Origin: Streptantibioticus silvisoli
GTDB taxonomy: Bacteria > Actinomycetota > Actinomycetes > Streptomycetales > Streptomycetaceae
Direction of reading: 5' to 3'
Assembly (NCBI RefSeq): GCF_027947535.2
Contig: NZ_JAAGKO020000065.1
Location: 1 to 35,500 of the forward strand
DNA: 35,500 nucleotides
Shown: in pieces, positions 1-12,400 of the stretch
Layout: the number at the start of each line of letters is the position of its first letter
Numbering within the stretch: the stretch's first letter is position 1
Made by a program: the position numbers and the translations under genes
Notes under the pieces: model-generated
Database searches by the model: none
What the model saw: only the letters and a program-made list of their open reading frames with translations
Told to the model about the DNA's origin: nothing

Positions 1-126
1 CAGGTCCCTCCGGCGGTGCAGGTCCCTCCGGCGGTGCAGGTCCCTCCGGCGGTGCAGGTCCCTCCGGCGGTGCAGGTCCCTCCGGCGGTGCAGGTCCCTC
101 CGGCGGTGCAGGTCCCTCCGGCGGTG
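1..126. repeat. Seven tandem copies of an 18-bp repeat
   Basis: The unit CAGGTCCCTCCGGCGGTG is repeated seven times without change from the first base of the window, so the array probably continues to the left. One plus-strand frame would read Gly-Pro-Ser-Gly-Gly-Ala repeats and the minus strand Pro-Pro-Glu-Gly-Pro-Ala. I cannot tell whether it is the end of a coding repeat or a non-coding minisatellite. Confidence 0.9.
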
Positions 127-528
127 CGGGTGGGTTCCCGGAGCAGGGGCGGGGGCACCCGGATGGCGGGAGGTGCAGCGGGAGGCGGGACGCTCGGAGA
201 GCGGTGAGATGGCCACTCGGAGAGGACGCGGGGTACCCGGAAAGCACGCGCCCCGGCACGCCGTCCCGGCATCGGGAGGCACGCCGGGGCCACATCTTCC
301 CCCGGAGGCATCAGCAGCGGCGAGCGGTCCCCCGGGCCAACGGCGCAACCGACCGCACCGGCGGAGCCGAGCCGCGAAGCCAACGGCACGGCACGGCACG
401 GCAACGGCAAGCACGCTCCCCCAGCAGCTGCACCGGCGGAGCGACCGGCACCGGCGGAGCCGCCCCCACCGCCAGGGCGACCAACCCCGGCGGAGCCACC
501 CCCGCGGCCAACCGCAACGGAGTGCTCC
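127..528. other. GC-rich stretch with no supported gene
   Basis: Open frames cross this stretch on both strands, but they are Arg/Pro/Ala-rich translations typical of non-coding high-GC DNA, and I recognise no motif. There are short CGGCA-type tandem repeats around positions 385-410. It lies downstream of the DUF5063 gene and may hold its terminator, but I see no clear hairpin. Confidence 0.5.
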
Positions 529-1227
529 CTACCGCAGGCGCAGCCCCAGCGGTACGCCGATCTCCGCGGCCATGACCTGGCCGGCCGCCTCCGCCAGCGC
601 GTCCTCACCGGAGTCGGCGTCGGTGTCGAGGCCGTCCAGCTCGTCGAGCGGCGAGGCCAGCCGGACGTGGGCGACCAGCGACTGGAGGGCGCGCAGGCAG
701 GCGCTGGCGGTGGAGCCCCAGTTGGACAGGTAGGAGAACTGCCACCACCACAGCGCCTCGCTGACCCGGCCCTCGCGGTAGTGCGCCAGACCGTGGGTCA
801 GGTCGGTGACGACGTCGGCCAGGTCGTCGGAGATGCGGCAGGCCACCGGCATGCTGCGCGGCACGTAGGGGTCGAAGACCTCGGAGTAGACGTCTATCGG
901 CTCCAGCAGCGCGGCCAGCCGCTCGCGCAGCTCGTCGGCGTCCGGCTCGGGGCCGGCGTCCGGCTCGTAGCGCTCGTCCGGGACGAAGTCCTCGTGCGCG
1001 CCGAGCCGCCCGCCGGCCAGCATCAGCTGCGAGACCTCCAGCAGCAGGTACGGCACGGCGCTGTCCGGCTCGTCACCCCGGGCGACCTCGCGCACCGCCA
1101 GGATGAAGCTCTCGATCTGGTCGGCGATCTGCACCTCGAAGGCGCCGGGGTCGCCGGGGGCGCGCTCCGGGCGGGGTACCGGCCGGGACCTGCCGAGACG
1201 TGAGGTGGGAACTGCGGTGTCAGACAT
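529..1227 (-). CDS. DUF5063 family protein
   Basis: This encodes 232 residues of unknown function. The core reads as an acidic, helical protein with conserved-looking stretches such as [13 protein letters not shown] and the Trp-rich [16 protein letters not shown] recognise it as the DUF5063 type commonly found beside recR in Streptomyces. The chosen ATG (1227-1225) overlaps the last codons of recR by 8 bases, which implies translational coupling. A longer frame opens upstream, but it would run through recR. The C-terminus is acidic ([12 protein letters not shown]). Its position in a recR operon is the only hint of a role, and no enzymatic motif is visible. Confidence 0.85.
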   Translation of the reverse strand: MSDTAVPTSRLGRSRPVPRPERAPGDPGAFEVQIADQIESFILAVREVARGDEPDSAVPYLLLEVSQLMLAGGRLGAHEDFVPDERYEPDAGPEPDADELRERLAALLEPIDVYSEVFDPYVPRSMPVACRISDDLADVVTDLTHGLAHYREGRVSEALWWWQFSYLSNWGSTASACLRALQSLVAHVRLASPLDELDGLDTDADSGEDALAEAAGQVMAAEIGVPLGLRLR

Positions 1228-1819
1228 CGAGCAGTCGTCTCCCTTCGAAGGCACGCCCGAGCGTGACCTCGTCGGCGTATTCCAGGTCGCCGCCAACCGG
1301 CAGACCGCTGGCGAGGCGCGTCACCTTCAGGCCCATGGGCTTCACCATGCGCGCCAGGTAGGTGGCGGTGGCCTCGCCCTCAAGATTGGGGTCGGTGGCG
1401 AGGATCAGCTCGGTCACCGTGCCGTCCGCGAGCCGGGCCAGCAGTTCGCGGATGCGCAGGTCGTCCGGGCCGACGCCCTCGATCGGGCTGATCGCGCCGC
1501 CGAGCACGTGGTACCGGCCGCGGAACTCCCGGGTGCGCTCGACCGCCACGACGTCCTTGGGCTCCTCGACCACGCAGATCACCGCGAGGTCGCGGCGCGG
1601 GTCCTGGCAGACCCGGCACTGCTCCTCCTGCGCCACGTTGCCGCAGGTCACGCAGAACCGGACCTTGTCCTTGACCTCCGCCAGCACGTGGGCGAGCCGC
1701 CGCACGTCCGCCGGGTCGGCCTGGAGGATGTGGAAGGCGATGCGCTGCGCGCTCTTGGGCCCCACGCCGGGCAGCCTGCCCAGTTCGTCGATGAGGTCCT
1801 GAACCACGCCTTCGTACAC
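1220..1819 (-). CDS. recR: Recombination mediator protein RecR
   Basis: This is a 199-residue protein of the usual RecR length. The N-terminal helix-hairpin-helix is visible as [17 protein letters not shown]. It is followed by a four-Cys zinc finger ([19 protein letters not shown], about residues 56-74) and a Toprim domain with the motifs [12 protein letters not shown] and [12 protein letters not shown]. RecR acts with RecF and RecO to load RecA on gapped DNA. The gene is part of the minus-strand block dnaX, ybaB, recR, DUF5063, a common bacterial arrangement. All key residues are present and the start at 1819 gives the typical [10 protein letters not shown] opening. Confidence 0.97.
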   Translation of the reverse strand: MYEGVVQDLIDELGRLPGVGPKSAQRIAFHILQADPADVRRLAHVLAEVKDKVRFCVTCGNVAQEEQCRVCQDPRRDLAVICVVEEPKDVVAVERTREFRGRYHVLGGAISPIEGVGPDDLRIRELLARLADGTVTELILATDPNLEGEATATYLARMVKPMGLKVTRLASGLPVGGDLEYADEVTLGRAFEGRRLLDV

Positions 1820-1907
1820 GCCTGCGCCTTCTCTCGTTTTCTACGGACCGTGGCCGGCGGTGCCGGGTGGCCGGGGTGCGGCCGTCGAGTGCGGGGGGTC
1901 GGTGTGC

Positions 1908-2005
1908 CGGGGTGATCGGCATGTCGGGTGATCGGTGTAGCGGGTGATCGGTGTAGCGGGGTGATCGTCGTGCCGGGTGATCGTCGTGCCGGGTGATCGT
2001 CGTGC
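1908..2005. repeat. Short tandem repeats upstream of recR
   Basis: About six imperfect 15-17-bp units of the type GGGTGATCGTCGTGCC or GGGTGATCGGTGTAGC lie between recR and ybaB, inside a 250-base gap without a gene. GTGATC recurs in each unit. It looks like a variable-number tandem repeat. No promoter or RNA structure is evident. Confidence 0.8.
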
Positions 2006-2069
2006 AGAGGTGCAGGTATACGCCGGACGTGATAACAAACCCGTCAGTGACGGGCGTCACGTCGCCGGA

Positions 2070-2408
2070 TCAGAACGGCAGGCCGGGGAAACCGCCGCCG
2101 CCGAGCCCCTGGGCCAGCGGGCCGAGCTTGGTCTGCTGGAGGCTCTGGGCCGCGCTGTTGGCGTCCCGGACCGCGGCGAGGATCAGGTCGGCGAGCGTCT
2201 CGGTGTCGTCCGGGTCGACCGCCTTCGGGTCGATCACCAGGCCGAACAGTTCGCCGGACCCGCTGACCGTGGCCTTGACCAGGCCACCGCCGGCACTGCC
2301 CTCCACCCGCGCGTCCGCCAGCTGGGCCTGCGCGTCCGCCAGGTCCTGCTGCATCTTCTGCGCCTGCTGGAGCAGTTGCTGCATGTTGGGCTGCCCACCG
2401 GGGTTCAC
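2070..2408 (-). CDS. YbaB/EbfC family nucleoid-associated protein
   Basis: This is a 112-residue protein with the family's hallmark N-terminus [20 protein letters not shown] and the core [20 protein letters not shown]. Members form DNA-binding dimers that coat the nucleoid. The GTG start at 2408-2406 is preferred because AGGAG lies 7 bases upstream; a longer in-frame start has no such site. The C-terminus is a Gly-rich tail ([12 protein letters not shown]). It lies between dnaX and recR on the same strand, which is a conserved arrangement. Confidence 0.93.
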   Translation of the reverse strand: MNPGGQPNMQQLLQQAQKMQQDLADAQAQLADARVEGSAGGGLVKATVSGSGELFGLVIDPKAVDPDDTETLADLILAAVRDANSAAQSLQQTKLGPLAQGLGGGGFPGLPF

Positions 2409-2529
2409 GACTTCGCTCCTGCCGTACGACAACTGTGCGTAGGGCGAGCCTACGTGCTCATGCGGCGGAGCGCGCTACGCCGGAAGGAGGAACCCTCACC
2501 CGGATGAACCCCTGACGCGGCACGCGCCG

Positions 2530-4794
2530 TCACTCGTTCGGGATCTCCTCCACCACGGTGGCGCCCAGCTCGCGGACCAGCAGGTCGTAGCCGCTGACCG
2601 GCACGCCGTCGAAGTCCGGGTCGTCGTCCTCCGGGATGTCGTCCTCGATCGCCACCCGGGGCGGCTCGGGCGCCGCCGGAGGGGCCGGGGGTGCCGCGGA
2701 CGCCGTCTGCCCGGGCGCCGGGGCGGGCGGCCGGGCCGCCGGGGCCGGCTGCGGCGCCTGGTACGCCTGCGGTGCCTGGGGCGGCGGGGACTGCGCGGGC
2801 GGGGCGGCGGGCGACGGGGTGTGCGGCGCGGCGTACGCCTGCGGGGGCGCCGGGCGGTCGAAGCCGCCGGGCGGAGCGGGCGGGCGGGGCACTCCCCCGC
2901 CGCCGGGGCCGCCGGGGCCGCCGGCGCCGCCGGACGGGTCGACAACCGCCTCGACCTTCCACTCCAGCCGGAACGCCTCGCTGATCGCCTGGCGCAGCAC
3001 CTCGTCGCTGCCACCGCCGACGAAGCTGTCCCGTGCGCCGGGGCTGGCGAAGCCGACCTGGAGCGTGGTGCCGTCGAAGCCGGCGACGTGCGCGTTCTGG
3101 CTCAGCAGGATCCAGGTGAAACGCCTGCGGTTCTTGACCGCCTCCAGGATGTCCGGCCACATCTGCCGCACCCGGTGCGCGTCGCCGCCGACCGGGGCCG
3201 GTCCCGGCGCGGGCGCCGGTGCGGCGGGCGCCGGGGCCGGGGTCTGCGGCGCCGGTGCGGGCGGGGTACCGGCACCGGGCGCGGCGGCCGTCGGCCAGGC
3301 ACCCGGGCGCCGGGCGGCCTCACCGCCGGTCCCCCGGTCCTGCGGCGCCGCGGCGGCACCGGAGGCGTGCGTGCCGGTGGGCCAGGCGCCCGGTGTGTGT
3401 CCGCCGGCCCCCGGCCCCTGCGGGGATGCGGCGGCGGCCGGCGGGGCGTAGGTCTGCGGGGGTTCCGGGGCAGCCGGCGCGGCGTGGCTCTGCGGGGGGG
3501 CCGGGGCGTAGGTCTGCGGAGGGGCGGCGGCCGGTTCGGCGGGGGCGGGGTGGACGGCGGCGCGGGCCACGGCGGCGTTGCCGGGGTGGGCGGCGTCCGG
3601 GTGGGCCGCGGGGGCGGACCCGGCCAGGGTGCCGCTGACCGCCTGGCGCTCCAGGCGGTCGAGGCGGGCGGCGACGGCGCGTTCGTCGTCGTAGGCGGCG
3701 GGCAGCAGGACGCGGGCGCAGATGAGTTCGAGCTGGAGGCGGGGCGCGGTGGCGCCGCGCATCTCGGTCAGGCCGGCGCTGACCAGGTCGGCGGCCCGGC
3801 TGAGTTCGGCGGCGCCGAAGACCGACGCCTGGGCGCGCATGCGTTCCAGCACGTCGGCGGGGGCGTCGATCAGGCCCTTGCCCGCGGCGTCCGGCACGGC
3901 GGCCAGGATGACCAGGTCGCGCAGCCGTTCCAGCAGGTCGGCGGCGAAGCGGCGCGGGTCGTGGCCGCCTTCGACGACCCGGTCGACGATCTCGAACGCG
4001 GCGCCGCCGTCGGCGGAGGCGAAGGCGTCGACGACCGCGTCGAGCAGCGCGCTGTCGGTGTAGCCGAGCAGGGCGGTGGCCATCGGGTAGGTGACGCCGG
4101 ACTCGGCGGCGCCGGCCAGGAGTTGGTCCATGACCGACATCGAGTCGCGCACCGAGCCGCCGCCGGCCCGCACGACCAGCGGGTAGACGCCGTCCTCGAC
4201 CGGGATGGCCTCGCGCTCGCAGACCTCGGCGAGGTAGTCGCGCAGCGTGCCGGGCGGTACCAGGCGGAACGGGTAGTGGTGGGTGCGCGACCGGATGGTG
4301 CCGATGACCTTCTCGGGCTCGGTGGTCGCGAAGATGAACTTCAGGTGCTCCGGCGGTTCCTCGACCACCTTCAGCAGGGCGTTGAAGCCCGCCGAGGTGA
4401 CCATGTGGGCCTCGTCGATGATGTAGATCTTGTACCGGCTGGAGGCGGGGCCGAAGAACGCCTTCTCCCGCAGGTCACGGGCGTCGTCCACGCCACCGTG
4501 CGAGGCCGCGTCGATCTCGATGACGTCGATGGAGCCCGGCCCGTTGCGCGCCAGGTCCTGGCAGGAGCGGCACTCGCCGCAGGGGGTCGGGGTGGGGCCC
4601 TGCTCGCAGTTCAGGCAGCGGGCGAGGATGCGCGCGCTGGTCGTCTTGCCGCAGCCGCGCGGACCGCTGAACAGGTACGCGTGATTGACCCGGTTGTTGC
4701 GCAGCGCCTGCTGGAGCGGGTCGGTGACGTGCTCCTGCCCGATGACCTGGGCGAAGGACTCGGGTCGGTAGCGGCGGTACAGAGCGAGGGACAC
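2530..4794 (-). CDS. dnaX: DNA polymerase III subunits gamma and tau
   Basis: This is a 754-residue clamp-loader ATPase. The N-terminus reads VSLALYRRYRPESFAQVIGQ, followed by Walker A FSGPRGCGKTTSARILA, a four-Cys zinc module (CLNCEQGPTPTPCGECRSC), Walker B YIIDEAHMVT and the sensor region FATTEPEKVIGTI. Residues after about 400 are a very long Pro/Ala/Gly-rich linker. A short conserved tau-like segment follows (QMWPDILEAVKNRRRFTWIL), then a second Pro-rich tail ending in VVEEIPNE. The GTG at 4794-4792 gives the family start. The open frame extends far upstream without homology, so those residues were left out. No ribosome-binding site is obvious. Confidence 0.96.
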   Translation of the reverse strand: MSLALYRRYRPESFAQVIGQEHVTDPLQQALRNNRVNHAYLFSGPRGCGKTTSARILARCLNCEQGPTPTPCGECRSCQDLARNGPGSIDVIEIDAASHGGVDDARDLREKAFFGPASSRYKIYIIDEAHMVTSAGFNALLKVVEEPPEHLKFIFATTEPEKVIGTIRSRTHHYPFRLVPPGTLRDYLAEVCEREAIPVEDGVYPLVVRAGGGSVRDSMSVMDQLLAGAAESGVTYPMATALLGYTDSALLDAVVDAFASADGGAAFEIVDRVVEGGHDPRRFAADLLERLRDLVILAAVPDAAGKGLIDAPADVLERMRAQASVFGAAELSRAADLVSAGLTEMRGATAPRLQLELICARVLLPAAYDDERAVAARLDRLERQAVSGTLAGSAPAAHPDAAHPGNAAVARAAVHPAPAEPAAAPPQTYAPAPPQSHAAPAAPEPPQTYAPPAAAASPQGPGAGGHTPGAWPTGTHASGAAAAPQDRGTGGEAARRPGAWPTAAAPGAGTPPAPAPQTPAPAPAAPAPAPGPAPVGGDAHRVRQMWPDILEAVKNRRRFTWILLSQNAHVAGFDGTTLQVGFASPGARDSFVGGGSDEVLRQAISEAFRLEWKVEAVVDPSGGAGGPGGPGGGGVPRPPAPPGGFDRPAPPQAYAAPHTPSPAAPPAQSPPPQAPQAYQAPQPAPAARPPAPAPGQTASAAPPAPPAAPEPPRVAIEDDIPEDDDPDFDGVPVSGYDLLVRELGATVVEEIPNE

Positions 4795-5112
4795 GCCTAC
4801 GACGATATCGGGACCGACCGACAACCGGCGCCGCCGAGGTCGCCCGCCCGCCCGATCCGGCCCCGCCCGCCACCGCCGGAGCACCGCATCGCCGCAGCCG
4901 GGCCGCCGGACGGACGCCGCCGGACCGGCCCCCGCACCGCCCGCCGGGACCACCTTCTCGCACGCCGCCGGGCCCCCGCACCGCGAGCCGGACCGCGCCG
5001 CAGCCCCCGCCGGAACCGCCCCCTCGCGGCACCCGGGCCACCCCCGAAGCCCCGCCGGAACCGCCCGCACCGCGAGCCGGTCCGCCCCCGCCGGCGGCGT
5101 GGCAACGCCTCC
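4795..5112. other. GC-rich divergent intergenic region, no gene seen
   Basis: This stretch between dnaX (minus) and the cupin gene (plus) consists of GCCGCCGGA/CCGC-type sequence. Open frames run through it in several phases, but none has a recognisable protein. I looked for the conserved SRP RNA loop (GGAAGGAAGCAGC) near dnaX and did not find it. Confidence 0.5.
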
Positions 5113-5141
5113 TTGACGGTCCGCGCCGCCCTGCCTAGCGT
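5113..5141 (+). promoter_or_regulatory. Candidate promoter for a leaderless cupin mRNA
   Basis: TTGACG (5113-5118) is separated by exactly 17 bases from TAGCGT (5136-5141). The ATG of the cupin gene starts at 5149, where transcription from this promoter would be expected to begin. No Shine-Dalgarno sequence precedes the ATG, which fits a leaderless transcript. Confidence 0.6.
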
Positions 5142-5148
5142 CACGGCC

Positions 5149-5688
5149 ATGACCGCGCCGACCGGAAACGACGCCTTCCACCCCGACCTGCCCGACCCGC
5201 CCGGCGGTCCCGCAGGCCCCGGTCCGTCGCGCCGTCGCGTGCACCACGTGCGGGCGGACGCGCTGGACGGCGACACGGCGCAGAGCGGCGGCATGCGGCG
5301 CTTCGCGGCGATCAGCGGCGCGCGGGTGGGGTCGGAACGCATCTGGATGGGGCAGACGCACGTCGCGCCGTCCACCGCGTCCGCCGACCATCACCACGGT
5401 GCGTCCGAGACCGCGATCCACGTGATCAGCGGCCACCCGGAGTTCGTCTTCCTCGACGACGGGAGCGGCGACGGGGCCGACGGCGGGGCTGGAGGTGGCG
5501 CCGGTGCGCCGCGTGAGGTCCGGCTGCGTACCGGTCCCGGGGACTACGTGTTCGTGCCGCCGTACGTTCCGCACCGGGAGGAGAATCCGGATCCGGACGA
5601 GGAGGCGGTCGTGGTGATCGCACGTAGCACACAGGAAGCAATCGTGGTCAATTTGCCTTCGCTATTCACACGAAAGAGCGAATCATAA
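5149..5688 (+). CDS. Cupin-domain protein
   Basis: This encodes 179 residues with a single cupin fold. The metal-site motif begins ADHHHGASETAIHVISGHPEF, and the second cupin motif reads GDYVFVPPYVPHREENPD, so the expected His/Glu ligands are present. Between them lies a Gly/Asp/Ala-rich loop (roughly residues 105-122) that looks like a low-complexity insertion. Single-domain cupins may be enzymes or small-molecule sensors; the substrate cannot be read from the sequence. It lies 209 bases upstream of geosmin synthase on the same strand, but with a separate AT-richer gap, so a shared operon is unlikely. Confidence 0.85.
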   Translation: MTAPTGNDAFHPDLPDPPGGPAGPGPSRRRVHHVRADALDGDTAQSGGMRRFAAISGARVGSERIWMGQTHVAPSTASADHHHGASETAIHVISGHPEFVFLDDGSGDGADGGAGGGAGAPREVRLRTGPGDYVFVPPYVPHREENPDPDEEAVVVIARSTQEAIVVNLPSLFTRKSES

Positions 5689-8502
<2,814 letters not shown>

Positions 8503-8752
8503 GGGCAACGGTTCGCGGTCCCGCGCCGGGGTCGCACGTGGTGTGGCTCCGGCGCGGGGGTTCGCCCGGAGGGCGCGTGCGGGGGGCGTGCGGCGGCGAT
8601 TCGCACGCCGCCGCGGCTCGGTTCTGCCGTAGACGCCGAGCGGGCAACGTCGCCGTGCGCGGTGCGGCGTGAGCGCCTCCGGCCGCCTCGGCGTCCCCTG
8701 GGGTTAAATCGTCTCAAATGCCATTGACCATGCTGGCGAGAGGCGTACTCCG

Positions 8753-9172
8753 ATGGGCCTGAGCATCCGCAACCAGTTCCCCGGCACGATCACCGGCGTC
8801 ACCGCGGGTGAGGCGATGGCGGTGGTGACGACCCGGCTCACCGGCGGCCAGGACCTCACCGCCGCGATCACCCGCGAGGCCGTCGACGCGTTCGGTCTCG
8901 CCGAGGGCACCCGGGTGCGGGCGCTGGTGAAGTCCACCGAGATCTCGCTCGCCACCGGCCCGCTGACCGGGATCTCCATCCGCAACCAGTTCGCCGGCAC
9001 CGTCGACCGCATCACCCGCGGCGAAGCGATGTCCACCGTCACCGTCACCCTCGACGGCACCACCCTCACCGCCGCCGTCACCACCGACTCCGTCCAGGAC
9101 CTGGGCCTCGCGGTCGGCACCTCCGTCGTGGCGCTGATCAAGTCGACGGACGTACTGCTGACGGTGGACTGA
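8753..9172 (+). CDS. Molybdate-binding Mop (TOBE) domain protein, two modules
   Basis: This encodes 139 residues made of two tandem Mop/TOBE modules, each opening with SIRNQF(P/A)GT and closing with AL(V/I)KSTEISLA or ALIKSTDVLL. This is the di-molbindin layout; such proteins bind molybdate or tungstate oxyanions in oligomers and act as cytoplasmic stores. The ATG is preceded by GAGAGG. About 284 bases separate it from geosmin synthase, including an AT-richer stretch (GGTTAAATCGTCTCAAATG) that may be its promoter. No molybdate transporter is visible nearby, so it stands alone. Confidence 0.9.
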   Translation: MGLSIRNQFPGTITGVTAGEAMAVVTTRLTGGQDLTAAITREAVDAFGLAEGTRVRALVKSTEISLATGPLTGISIRNQFAGTVDRITRGEAMSTVTVTLDGTTLTAAVTTDSVQDLGLAVGTSVVALIKSTDVLLTVD

Positions 9173-9460
9173 CGCGTCCGGGGGGGCGCGTCCGCTGGGG
9201 GGCGCGTCCGCTGGGGGGCGCGTCCGCGGGGGTGAGGTGGTCGCTGTGGGTGGGGCGGTCGCCGGGGGCGGGGCGGTCGCCGGGGAGAGGTCGTTGCTGG
9301 CGGGGAGGTCGCCGGGGTGGCTGCGGGCGGCGCGGGCGCTGCGGGCGGGGAGGCCCCTGGGAGCGGTCGCCGGCCGGTCGGCGCGGTCGCTGCGAGCTGC
9401 GGCGGGGGTCAACTCCCTTGGCGGAGGGGCCTCTTCAGGGCGCGTGCGCCACGCAGGCAT
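9173..9460. repeat. G-rich imperfect tandem repeats, no gene
   Basis: Three to four copies of a 17-bp G-rich unit (GGGGGGCGCGTCCGCTG type) lie at 9180-9235, followed by GGGGCGGTCGCCGGGG-type repeats to about 9300. It separates the Mop gene from the left end of the mobile element. Before the element inserted, its right part would have been just downstream of the tetR stop codon. Confidence 0.7.
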
Positions 9461-9462
9461 TA

Positions 9463-9481
9463 GGCACTGTCCTGGCGATCA
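9463..9481 (+). repeat. Left terminal inverted repeat of the transposon
   Basis: GGCACTGTCCTGGCGATCA, exact reverse complement of the right end. Including the flanking TA, the match is 21 bp. The stop codon of the caspase gene (TGA on the minus strand) is the inner three bases. Confidence 0.92.
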
Positions 9482-12400
9482 AGCCAGGCTGATGGGTACG
9501 GACGAGATATCGATCGCGAGGTAGCCCGAATCGGTTCCTGCGATGAGCAGCCCTCGGTGTTCCGCCAGCGCGCGTACATGGTCTTCCAGGGACAACTGGT
9601 GTGCAGTCCTGGTACGCGGGTTCCAGATCCGCACCGTCCCGTCGTCGCCGGCCGATGCGAGGCGGGCGGTGCCGTCGGGTGCGGTGAACGCCGCCACCGC
9701 CCACACCCAGCCGGTGTGGCCGGTGAGGGGCTCGCCGTCCTGGACCGCGGTGGCCGGGTTCCAGATCCGCACCGTCCCGTCGTCGCCGGCCGATGCGAGG
9801 CGGGGGGTGCCGTCGGGTGCGGTGAACGCCGCCACCGCCCGCACCCCGCCGGTGTGGCCGGTGAGGGGCTCGCCGTCCTGGACCCCGGTGGCCGGGTTCC
9901 AGATCCGCACCGTCCCGTCGTCGCCGGCCGATGCGAGGCGGGGGGTGCCGTCGGGTGCGGTGAACGCCGCCACCGCCAACACCCCGTCGGTGTGGCCGGT
10001 GAGGGGCTCGCCGTCCTGGACCGCGGTGGCCGGGTTCCAGATCCGCACCGTCCCGTCGTCGCCGGCCGATGCGAGGCGGGCGGTGCCGTCGGGTGCGGTG
10101 AACGCCGCCACCGCCCACACCCCGCCGCTGTGGCCGGTGAGCTGGAGGTGGAGCTGCCGCTGCTGGACGGCGCCGGCGCTCAGGGTTGGGGGCCATCCCT
10201 GGGGGTGGTGGGTGTGGGTTTCGGCAGGGGGCTGGGTGCCTTGGATGTAGGTGGTGCCAAGTCGGCGCCACCATCGGCGCCAGCCGAGCGTGTCGTTGTG
10301 GTCCTGCTGGCCGGGGCCGCTGTCGTGGGCGTGGTTCTGGAAGAGGACGGTTCCGGCGATGGCGGGCGGTACGTCGTTGGGGGGCAGGCCGCGGTGGAGG
10401 GTGTTGGTGGTGATGCCGGCGAGGTCGAGGGTGTCGAGGACGTCGGGGTGGCCGGCGAGTGCTTGGAGGGCTCCGGCGGTGTGGCCGAGGCGTGCGTGGG
10501 TGATGAGGTGGTGGCGGGTGTAGGGGCTGACGTCCTCGGGCCGGGTGCCGGCGGTGTCACTGTCGGGGTCCCGGGGCTGGAGGGTGCGGCGGGTGTGGCG
10601 GGTCAGGGCTGTGGTGATGGCGGCGTGGGCGGCGGGGGTGTCGGGTGCGGTGGTGAAGTGTTCGGTGAAGGTGCGGTGGGCGAGGCGGTAGACGCTCCGG
10701 CCGTGTTCCTGGTCGAGGGCGAGGTAGGGGGCGGCGTCGCGGACCAGGCCGGGGACGGCGGGGCCGGTGCCGGCCGCGCCGTCGGGGGTGAGGGCGTCGG
10801 CGGTGTGGGTCCAGATGCCGTCCTGGTCGGGTAGGCCGCGGCCCTGGGCGAGGCCGAGGGCCTGCAGGAGGGGGGTGTAGCGGGGGTCGGTGCGGTGGAG
10901 GCGTTCCAGGGCGCGGGTGAAGAGCTGGCGGTGGGTGCGGCCGATCAGGGGGGCAGGGTCGGCCAGGAGCGTGGGGTCGTTGAGGAGTTCGTGGGCGGCG
11001 AGACGCACGTAGAGGAACTGCTGCGGGGTGCCGCCGTCCTGCTGGTGGTCGGTGATGAGCCGGCGGACGGCGACGTCGATGGTCGCCTGGTCGGCATCCA
11101 GGGTTCCGCCCCGGCGGGCGGCGTGGAGTTTGGCGCTCAGGTAACCGGTGAGTGCGTCCTGGTTCTGCGTCACTTTGACGTCCCGCAGGTCGGCTCCGGT
11201 GCGGGGGCGCAGGGCGTCGAGGATGTCGGTGTCGGTGGGGGCGGGCCGGTCGGGGCCTTCGTGGGTGGAGCGGCGGGTGCCGATGATGATGCGGACGTTG
11301 GGGAGGTCGGCGAGGTGGCGCAGGAGGGTGTCGGTGAGGGTGAGGGGCTGTTCGGCCTCGTCGAGGGCGTCGAAGAGCAGGGTCAGTGGTGTGTGCCGGT
11401 GGTGGAGTCGTTCGAGGAGCCGGGCGGCGAGGTCGGCGGGAGGGGTGCCGTCGGCTGCTTCCCGGGCGAGGTCGGGCAGGCCGGCTGCCTGGGCGACGAG
11501 CTGGATGGTTCGGGTGAGGGTGAGGCCGGAGAGGTGGACGGTGAGGTCGAACGGATCGTCCGGGCAGGGGACGCCGGGTGGCAGGCGCTTCAGGTGGCCG
11601 TGGCGGATCAGGACGTCGCGCAGCTGGGTGCTGGTATGGAGGAGGATGTGGCCGAGGAGGGCTGATTTGCCGGCGCCGGCGGGGCCGGTGACGACGAGGG
11701 CGCCGTGGGTGGCGGTGGTCAGCCAGCGGAGGATCTCGTCGCGTTCCTCGGTGCGGCCGTGGAAGTACCAGGCGAGTTCGCCGAGTTCGGCGCCGGAGGC
11801 CTTGGGCAGGAAGTGTCGCTGTTCGTCGGCGGGGAGCCGGTCGATGACGGCCTGGAGTTCGGCGAGCTGGTCCAAGGGCGCGGAGAGGGCGGAAGCTGTG
11901 TCGGGGATCGTGCGGATCAGCTGGTCGCGGTGGTCGTCGACGCTCTCCGCGCGGTAGCCGTGCAGGTCGCGGGCGAGCTGGCTGCCGAGCTCGGCGAGGC
12001 CGATGGTCTTCCGTCCGCGGAAGGTGATGGCCAGGGCGTTTTTCAGGGCGCGGGTGAAGGCGCCGAGTTCGGTGGGGGCCTCGGCGGCGGTGGACAGCAG
12101 TAGGAACCGGTCGACGCGGTGGTGCTCGGCGATGAGGGTGCTGTGCACCTTGCGGGTGAAGTCCTTGGAGAAGCAGGCGTCCAGGACGACGATGGCCCAG
12201 CTGTTCTCCGCATCGGGGTGGAGCCGGCGGCTTCCGATGGCGCGGGCGACTTCCTCCGGGTGGACGCCGTCATCGATGGGGGACGGTGTGCGGTGATGGG
12301 CGAGGTGGGCGGCGCTGCCGTGGCCGACCCAGTAGAGGACCGTGTTGCCGCGGTGGGGAGCGGTGAGCCGTTTCCAGTCGCCGAGCCGCTCCTCGACGGC

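Noticed and set aside
4795-5148. SRP RNA or tRNA gene near dnaX
   Set aside because: The conserved SRP loop GGAAGGAAGCAGC and tRNA T-loop patterns are not present.
2821-5688. A 955-residue plus-strand frame through dnaX
   Set aside because: It is an antisense shadow of dnaX except for its last part, which is the cupin gene with its own start.
9557-10834. Plus-strand 425-residue frame over the WD40 repeats
   Set aside because: Its repeats merely mirror the 138-bp units; the minus frame carries WD40 motifs and a continuous caspase-NTPase protein.
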